From contig NC_051065.1 in assembly GCF_004664715.2 (NCBI RefSeq), positions 145,843,987 through 145,907,986 of the forward strand: a stretch of DNA of 64,000 nt. The letters run 5' to 3'. Both the position numbers and the translations under genes were made by a program. Each line of letters opens with the position of its first letter. The stretch's first letter is position 1. This DNA is from Peromyscus leucopus. Taxonomy: Eukaryota > Chordata > Mammalia > Rodentia > Cricetidae. This document shows, in pieces, positions 57,288-64,000 of this stretch. The notes under the pieces are model-generated. The model searched no databases. It had not been told where the DNA came from and worked only from the letters and a program-made list of their open reading frames with translations.

Positions 57288-57500
57288 CAAGACGGTGCGG
57301 TGGGCCAAGGTAGAAGCCTGACCACCTGAGTTTGATCAACCCCAGGAATCCATGGTAGGAGGAGAGGACCAGTTCCCAAAAGCTGTCCTCTGACCTCCAC
57401 AGCTGTACACATGTGCCATGGCATGCCGTGCCTGCCCTAACACGCATGAACATAGTGCATCACACACAAAGTTAATTAACTCACTAGTTAGTCAATTAAA
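57288..57500 (+). mobile_element. B3-like SINE
   Basis: gcaagacggtgcggtgggcc, cctgagtttgatcaacccca, tcctctgacctccacagctg, taattaactcac tail. Confidence 0.78.
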
Positions 57501-57537
57501 AAAGAACCTATCCAATTGACTTTCATCAAACCTGCTC

Positions 57538-57660
57538 TGCGACACCTTTGATCCCAGTTCTCGGGAGGCAGAGGCAAGCAGATCCCCGTGAGTTCTACGC
57601 AGTGAATTCCAGGACAGCCAGGGCCAAGGAGAAAGACCCTGTCTCAAAAACAAAGAAAGA
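57538..57660 (+). mobile_element. B1 SINE, partial
   Basis: cctttgatcccagttctcgg, gaccctgtctcaaaaacaa. Confidence 0.88.
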
Positions 57661-57908
57661 AGCCTGCTCAGTGACAGGCCTGTGACATGAATGCCCACAC
57701 TACAGACCATCCCACAGCACACTGATGTAGCTCGGCTAGGCCTCTTATCACAGGAAAACAGAGAAGGTTGAGAAATAAGCGAGTATACCAACCACCCTCC
57801 TACTTGGGGGATGTAGTGATTTACAGAGAAGGTTTTCAATCTCTTCAGGATTTAGATCTGCATGTCTCTGGACAAAGAAACTCACAGATCTTGGATTATA
57901 CCAGGGAA

Positions 57909-57909
57909 C

Positions 57910-57954
<45 letters not shown>
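57909..57954 (+). repeat. (AC)n microsatellite
   Basis: About 23 AC units. Confidence 0.97.
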
Positions 57955-57957
<3 letters not shown>

Positions 57958-58509
57958 GTTGTGGGGGGAGGGAAGGTCAGCAAAAAGAGGAGAGAGGGAG
58001 GGAGGAAGAGGTGGGGGGAGACTAGCAAAGCCCTAACCATAAAGCAAGCCCTGAGGCTATGTGGCTCAGGCTGGTCTTGAACTCATGGTCTTCCAGCCTC
58101 CACCTCAGAAGTGCTAGAATTACGAGCCAGCTCCACTGTGTCTGGCTATAGTGAGACGTTCTCTATAGCAGTCATTATACAGCAGCACACAGAAAGTACT
58201 GGAAGGCTAGGCCTTTAGCTGGGACTGGACCTCAGTGGCAGGGTTGGCTTAGCACATCCGAGGCCCTGGGCTCCATCTCTACCCTGAAAACTAAGGAACG
58301 GCTCTGAGGAGAGTTGGAAAGAGGCGAGGGCAGTGTTCAGAGAAAGCAATGGATATGGCAAGGGACCTCGAGGCTGGCAAAAACAGGGAGACACTGCTAC
58401 TCCAAGGCAGAGGAAGTGAGGGACAGGAGCAGGAGGAGCCCTGCAGTGAGGTCAGCCGGCCAGAGGAAAGAGCGTCAACGCCCCACCCCACTCTCCTCAA
58501 GCCTGCCGA

Positions 58510-58531
58510 TCTCTCGATCTCTCTCTCTCTC

Positions 58532-58600
<69 letters not shown>

Positions 58601-58752
58601 GTTTTCCGAGACAGGATTTCTCCAGGTAATTTTTGGTTCCTGTCCTGGAGCTCGCTCTGTAGACCAGGCTGGCCTTGAACTCACAGCGATCCGCTTAGCT
58701 CTGCCTCCCGAGTGCTGGGATTAAAGGTGTGTGCCACCGCCGCCCCGGCAAG
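58510..58752 (-). mobile_element. B1 SINE with (CT)n on its A-tail side
   Basis: (CT)n at 58510-58600, then gttttccgagacaggatttc, gtagaccaggctggccttga, gagtgctgggattaaaggtg. Confidence 0.95.
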
Positions 58753-58759
58753 CCTGCCA

Positions 58760-59850
58760 ATCTCGCTGGGGTTCCCACTGCCTGGTGGGCACTAGAGGAT
58801 AAGGGAAGCCTGCAGAAAAGTTCCTGGAGCCCGTCTGCAAGGGCCTGCAGAAGCAGAGAAGGGTGGATAGTGGGCATGGAGCGGTATTCGGTCTGCGGCT
58901 TGTCCCCGTCTTCCTTACTTGCTTCCCTGGTCAGACTGGGAAACCAAGGCACAAACAGGGAAAAGAGTACTCCACACCAGACAGGACCTGAGGTGATTTG
59001 AAGGAAAGTTACAACAAGCCATGAATCCGTGGGTGGGGGTGCAGGAAAGCAAAGAGCTTTTTTGAGCAGCTCCGTGGTAACCATGGTGACCCGTCATCAG
59101 GGCCAAGCCCGAGGGCTGGAATTCACTTTTCCCCTCACCCACCCCACCCTTTCCCAGCTTTCTCTTACTGCTCGGTCCCAGACAGAATAGATTGCTTGAT
59201 GCATTCATTCCCAAGTAGAATTTCTGTGAGAACAATTTCTGGAAGTTCTGGGTGTGGCATTTGGGGGCAGCCCTGGCCACTCGGGGCAGGAAGGCAGTGT
59301 GGGGAGGAAGTGACGGGGAGATGGCACAGGGAATGCTAGAAGGCGCCCAGAGTAAAGGGAAGAGGATCTCGGGAAGGGAGGTGGCATCTGCCGGGAGTGG
59401 CCTGGCACCTGGCATGCCTAGCCCGCTGTCCACCAACAGCCTTTGCTGATGTTGGCCAAACACGGTTGTAGCAACCCTGCATCCTGTGTCCCGAAGCAGA
59501 GGTCCCAGAGGAAGGGGCCCTCCATCCATTCTTCCCGACGGGTGATTTCTTCAGGACCAGAGGCCTGCATGCCTGGGTAGTCTTGCTGAGCTGACATCCA
59601 GCCCCCTCCCTCTCAGCCTCCTCCGGCCATTCAGCATGCCCCCCGGAGTACCTGTCTCCTCCTTTCCCCTGAAATCCAGCCCGTTCTGAGCTTGCCTGGT
59701 TCTCATTTCTACTCAGCACGAGCTGTTTCTGCTCTCGTCATTTATACTCCTTTGTTTTTGCGCTGACATTCTGAAGCAGCCGCCACTTCCAGCAGCCAAT
59801 TTTCATCCAGTGTTCCTTTTGAATTTTGTATTGCTATTATTTTAAGTGTT
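58760..59850. other. Repeat-free intergenic block
   Basis: About 1.1 kb between two B1 elements with no recognised repeat. A 204-codon open frame on the minus strand (58915-59529) has no recognisable domain. It could be unique regulatory sequence or nothing. Confidence 0.5.
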
Positions 59851-59851
59851 C

Positions 59852-59970
59852 GGTTTTTGACTGTCCTGGAACTTTCTATGTAGGCCAGGCTGGACTTGAA
59901 CTTACAGAGATCCACCTATCTCTGCCTCTCAAATGCTGAGATTAAAAGCTTACACCACCACACCTGTCTG
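59852..59970 (-). mobile_element. B1 SINE
   Basis: tgtcctggaactttctatgt, caaatgctgagattaaaagc. Confidence 0.88.
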
Positions 59971-59995
59971 CCCCCCTCCCCTTTTAAATTCTGGC

Positions 59996-60240
59996 TGTTG
60001 GGTATCTCCCCTGGAGCTGCCCTCTCCAGACCCCACCCCTGAGAAAGTTCGCCAAGCAGCAGCCCCACCCCTGGTATTTAAATACGCCCAGGGTATTTAA
60101 GGTCTAGCCCTCCGCCTTCCCCTCGTGGGGTCTCCTTTTCCTCTGGGACCACCCAGGAATGCTCTGCTCAGATTAAACCTGGACTTATTAATTTGGCCCG
60201 ATCTGACTTACTCCTTGGGTGCAGTTATTCACTACTGGAG
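59996..60240 (+). mobile_element. LTR-like element, 3' end unclear
   Basis: Starts tgttgggtatctcccctgga, has tatttaaatacg and a second tatttaagg (TATA-like), and continues to cagattaaacctggacttat and gggtgcagttattcacta. No clean CA end or target duplication was found. Confidence 0.45.
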
Positions 60241-60469
60241 ATTTTTTTTATCACTGGTGCTGACTCATCTCCCCAGCCTCCTTTTGCTTTAACTATGTAG
60301 ATTGCCTGACTTACTGACAGCCCGGAATTCCCTCGGCCCTGACCAGCAAGGGACCTGATGAGCACACCCTAATTCAATGAGGAACAGACACAGGTTCTAG
60401 GACCTACCACTGCCTTGGACTTTCATGTTAGCTGCTGACCTTTTGGGGACTAAGACCAAAGTAGTGATG

Positions 60470-60640
60470 GGGATGATATCACTCAGTCAAGTGCTGATTT
60501 AGGATGCATGAGCCCCGGGTTTGATCCTCAGTCCTTTGTAAGCCAGATGCGGTGAATCGAAAGTTCAAGGTTATCCTCAACTGTTTGGTAAGCTCTAGAC
60601 TAGCCTGAAATATACAAGTCTATAATCAAAGGGGGAAAAC
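60470..60640 (+). mobile_element. ID/B4-like SINE
   Basis: tatcactcagtcaagtgctg, gagccccgggtttgatcctc, followed by a B1-like tail. Confidence 0.6.
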
Positions 60641-61044
60641 AGAAGAAGGAGAAGGAGAGGAAGCGGAAGAAGAAGAGAAAAGGAAAACAAAGTAAAGTAA
60701 AATGAAATGGTTTTGAAATTTAGCCAATTCATTTCACATCACAGACTAATGCTGATGTCTCTGCTACGAGGCTCTGGCCCAGCCATTTACTGTTTAGCTT
60801 CGAAGGAAAGCAGTTTTGGACAAGAGCCAAACACTAAAGTTTGGGGCCTCAAACTCCCTCCATAGGCACAAAAAAGACTTTTATAGAGAAAGAAAGGAAG
60901 AAAATGGGCAGGTTCTCCCAGCAGCTGCTGCTTCCTCCTCTCCCTCCTCTTCCTCCTCTTCTTCTACCAGAGTGTTGTACCCAGTCTCCACCTCCCTGGG
61001 CTACTGTCTATGTTTGTATATATTTAGGGTTTTTGCTTTGTTTT

Positions 61045-61140
61045 GTGGAACAAAGTCTTGTCTTGTTGCCAAGCCTGAACTGGAACTTTCGCCTCAGCCT
61101 CCAGAGTGCTAGGATTACAGGTACGAGTCACCAAGCTCCA
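61045..61140 (-). mobile_element. B1-like SINE, diverged
   Basis: gaacaaagtcttgtcttgtt, gagtgctaggattacaggta. Confidence 0.65.
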
Positions 61141-61471
61141 CCCTGTAGTTCTTTAGAATGATGATGCAGTACTTTTCCACAACTTGGAGTGCTCAGTAAT
61201 TTGGGAGCTTTGTGTTTGTTGAGGCACTGAGCTAAAGAACATTACGCATACTTACGTTATCTGTAGGACGCCAGTTGTTCTGAGTTCCATAAATCTCGAG
61301 AAACGTTTAGATGTAGATGTGGCAGGCACGGGAGAGGCTGTCCCTTACAAAGGACTACTCACAAAGGAGTGGCCTCTGCTATGTCGCGAGCTGCTTCACC
61401 AAAGCATTGCATCCTTTTTTGAACCCTTCCTCATTTTCGGATGTGGAAATTGAGGCTCAAAAAAGTTAGGT

Positions 61472-61665
61472 GATAGCCGGGCGTGGTGGTACATGCCTTT
61501 AGTCCCTGCCCTCAGGAGGTAGAGGCAGGTGGATCTCTGTGAGTTCGAGGCCAGTCTGGTCTACAGAGTGAGATCCTGGACAGCTAGGGCTACACAGAGA
61601 AACCTTGTCTTGGAACCACCAACCCCACCCGCCAAAAACAAAACAAAACAAAACAAAAAAAGGTA
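61472..61665 (+). mobile_element. B1 SINE
   Basis: tagccgggcgtggtggtaca, tctgtgagttcgaggccagt, ccttgtcttgga, then (CAAAA)n. Confidence 0.94.
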
Positions 61666-61745
61666 AGCGACACACCCTAGGCACACAGTTCAGAACAAAG
61701 ACGTGTACCTTGCTTTTCTTACTGATGGGACAAAACAGCTGGTGG

Positions 61746-61840
61746 AGGCCAGGCATGGTGGCACATGCTTTTTATCTCAGGACTCGGGAGGAAGAGGCCA
61801 GTGGTTCTCTGTGAGTTCAAGGCCAGCCTAATGTAAAGCC
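61746..61840 (+). mobile_element. B1 SINE, 3' truncated
   Basis: ggccaggcatggtggcacat, tctgtgagttcaaggccagc. Confidence 0.88.
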
Positions 61841-61999
61841 AAAGCAAAACCTGGCAAAAAAAGCAACTTGAGAAAGGAAGCAAGATTTATTCTGGCTCCT
61901 AGTCTGTGGGTACAGTCCACCGGGACAGAGCAGGAATGATGATGAGAACAGCCGCACTGTGTGCAGAGGCATGGGGAAGCACAGCACCCACGCTCAGAG

Positions 62000-62760
62000 A
62001 GCAGAGAGAACAATATGATCTTCCAATCATGTCTCTTTTGTCCTGTTTTAAACAGCCCAGGACACCAGCCCTTGAGATAGGGTTACCTACATCCAGGGTG
62101 GGTCTTCCTTAGTTAAAACTCCCTGGAAACTCCTCCTAGACACAGCCAGAGGTCTATCTTTCAGGTGATTCTCAATCTAGTAAAATCGACAAGGAAGACT
62201 CCTAGCTTAACACTTAGTATCTAGAATAACGCTTAGGAGCCAAAGAGGAGTGAGGGAGGCTACTAGAGGGTGGTACTAGACAGAACTTGGCTCCAGGACA
62301 GAATGCAACCTACACAGGATGCAGAATGAGTTCCCCTGGAAACCTGGGGAACAGACAAAAAAGAGTCTACAGAGAGCCATGGGTGCCAACAGAGATACCT
62401 GAGTCCTAACAGTTCAAGAGTTCCAGCCTCAGGTGGAGAGCACAGAGGATTACCCAGAGCCCCCTAGAAATGAACTCCACTGGGTGAGGGAGCATGGCAG
62501 TGTCTACTAAAAACAAATCTAGTCCACTGATCCTGGGGGGCTGGAAGAGGTCGATAGAGACAGGACTCATTCAGAGGCAGCTCTTACCTGTGAGGCTGGT
62601 ATATATAGTCAGAAGACAGAGTTCTAGGCACATCTGTACATGAAAATCTCTGGAGCATATGTTCCAAAGTACAGAGTACCTGGATCCCCTCGGTCTACCA
62701 ACTCAGTCTTCAGAGCAGTACTTCTCAGTTTCAAACTGCTTACTTGAATCACTTAGAAAC
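62000..62760. other. Intergenic sequence without recognised features
   Basis: Nothing recognisable as a gene or repeat between the B1 copies at 61746 and 62765. The left part may be a diverged interspersed repeat (aagcaacttgagaaaggaag near 61860). Confidence 0.4.
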
Positions 62761-62764
62761 TTGT

Positions 62765-62953
62765 TGAAGCCGGGTGGTGGTTGTGCACGCCTTTAATCCC
62801 AGCACTCAGGAGGCAGAGCCAGGCAGGATCTCTGTGAGTTCGAGGCCAACCTGGGCTACAGAGTGAGTTCCAGGAAAGGCTCCAAAGCTACACAGAGAAA
62901 CCCTGTCTCGAAAAAACAAACAAAAAAAGAAAAGAAAAGAAAGAAAGAAAGAA

Positions 62954-62993
<40 letters not shown>

Positions 62994-63035
62994 AGAAAAG
63001 AAAGAAAGAAAGAAAAGAAAGAAAGAAAGAAAGAG
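62765..63035 (+). mobile_element. B1 SINE (young) with (AAAG)n tail
   Basis: aagccgggtggtggttgtgc, ggctccaaagctacacagag, tgtctcgaaaaaacaaac; (GAAA)n at 62930-63033. Confidence 0.95.
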
Positions 63036-63744
63036 AAACTTGTTGAGATCCTGAGCCCCAAATCTACTCAGTCAGCATGAGTGGGAGATCTCCTGTGTTA
63101 ATCCCCATTCCACTAAGGAAAGAAGCTTCTCTGATTTGGGTTGAGAGATGCACAAATCTATAGGTGTAGCTATAAGTCATCAGGAGTTAGTTTAATATGT
63201 GTGCATTTAACAGAAAAGTAGCAGGTTCTCCCCTAGAACCTAAGACCTTAGTAACCGTGGGTTCTCGGCCCCAACAATAGTGCCAGGTACAGTTTCATCT
63301 TGTGGGTGGGAGCCTTAAATCCAGTCAAAACATGGCTGGTTGCTTCTGTAACATGTGTACCACCGTTGCAACAGTAGGCATATCTTGCCAGGCCAGTCTC
63401 ACTAATGGAATTCTCAGAGTTCACAGTTGGGTAAGAGTGATGATTACTTTCCTGCTACCAGCAGATACCACACCTTCCGGCACTATGAAAGCTAGAGGGT
63501 AGAGATGAAACTTCCAGGTCAGTTCCGGCTTGATTTATCCACATTCTATGATTCAAGTACATGTGTCTTCAGCAATGGAGTCTTGTCATCAAGTTCTGGA
63601 GAGTAGCCAAAAACACTTGCAATAGTCTATAATGTTCATGTTCAGAACTCTATGGGACCTCACCAATCAATGACTACAAATAAGGTAACCTATTCATGGC
63701 ACTGAGATTTTTATGTATTAGTGTGTGGTGTCTAAAAGACACTT

Positions 63745-63935
63745 TGTGCCAGGTGGTAGTGGTACACACCTTTACTCCCAGAACTTGGGAGGCAGAGGCA
63801 GGCAGATCTCTGTAAATTTGAGACCAGCCTGGTCTACAGGGTGAGTTCCAGGACAGCCAGGACTGTTTTGCAGAGAAACTCTGTCTCAAAAAACAAAACC
63901 AAAAAAAATTTTTTAAATAAAAAATAAAATAAAAG
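63745..63935 (+). mobile_element. B1 SINE
   Basis: gtgccaggtggtagtggtac, ccagaacttgggaggcagag, ctctgtctcaaaaaacaaa. Confidence 0.93.
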
Positions 63936-64000
63936 GTGCTTTGTGCTCAGTTTTAGGGTAACTCCATTTAAATTATTTTTATATGTGTATAGGTATATAT

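Noticed and set aside
29244..64000. PLEKHG6 or another downstream gene
   Set aside because: No exon with a recognisable protein was found; in mouse and human the next gene lies tens of kilobases away, probably beyond this window.

Overview
This is a mammalian (rodent) nuclear genomic window. It is dense in rodent SINEs (B1 on both strands, B2/B3 and ID/B4-like elements), (GT)n/(AC)n and purine microsatellites, solo retroviral LTRs, one L1 3' fragment and one hAT-type DNA element. The younger B1 copies carry the 'caaagctacacagagaaaccc' type 3' half and a CGAAAAACC end. Together with MYS-like LTRs this suggests a cricetid rodent (hamster/vole/deer-mouse type) rather than mouse or rat; the species is an inference.

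The only protein-coding gene I can support is CD9 (tetraspanin) on the + strand. Exons 2-8 are all present with canonical AG/GT borders and consistent phases: 17437-17539, 25267-25364, 25810-25884, 26753-26851, 27185-27274, 28027-28110 and 28784-28849. A 3'UTR and an AATAAA follow at 29221. These exons encode 204 residues; adding the usual 22-residue exon 1 gives 226, the mouse CD9 length. Exon 1 was not found, so positions 1-17436 are read as the 3' part of a long intron 1 and the promoter lies upstream of the window.

Layout: 1-17436 is intron 1 (SINEs, a URR1-like hAT element split by a B1, a 47-bp minisatellite, long unique blocks). 17437-29243 holds CD9 exons 2-8. 29244-64000 is intergenic and repeat-rich: an L1 3' end carrying a nested LTR, two further TSD-flanked solo LTRs, a ~23-bp minisatellite split by an LTR-like insertion, an MLT1-like LTR split by a B2, and several copies of a rodent interspersed repeat in both orientations. 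Downstream of CD9 mammals have a gene-poor interval before PLEKHG6, which agrees with finding no second gene.

The most striking observation is at CD9 exon 6. Its complete 3' splice site (branch-point-like CTCAC, polypyrimidine tract, CAG and the first ~13 exonic bases encoding LDCC) is present four times in tandem, with intervals of 59, 52 and 52 bp. Only the last copy opens the real exon; any of the three upstream acceptors would shift the frame. A second point is that the mouse CD9 'SFQ' 173-175 site, described as needed for gamete fusion, reads AIQ here.
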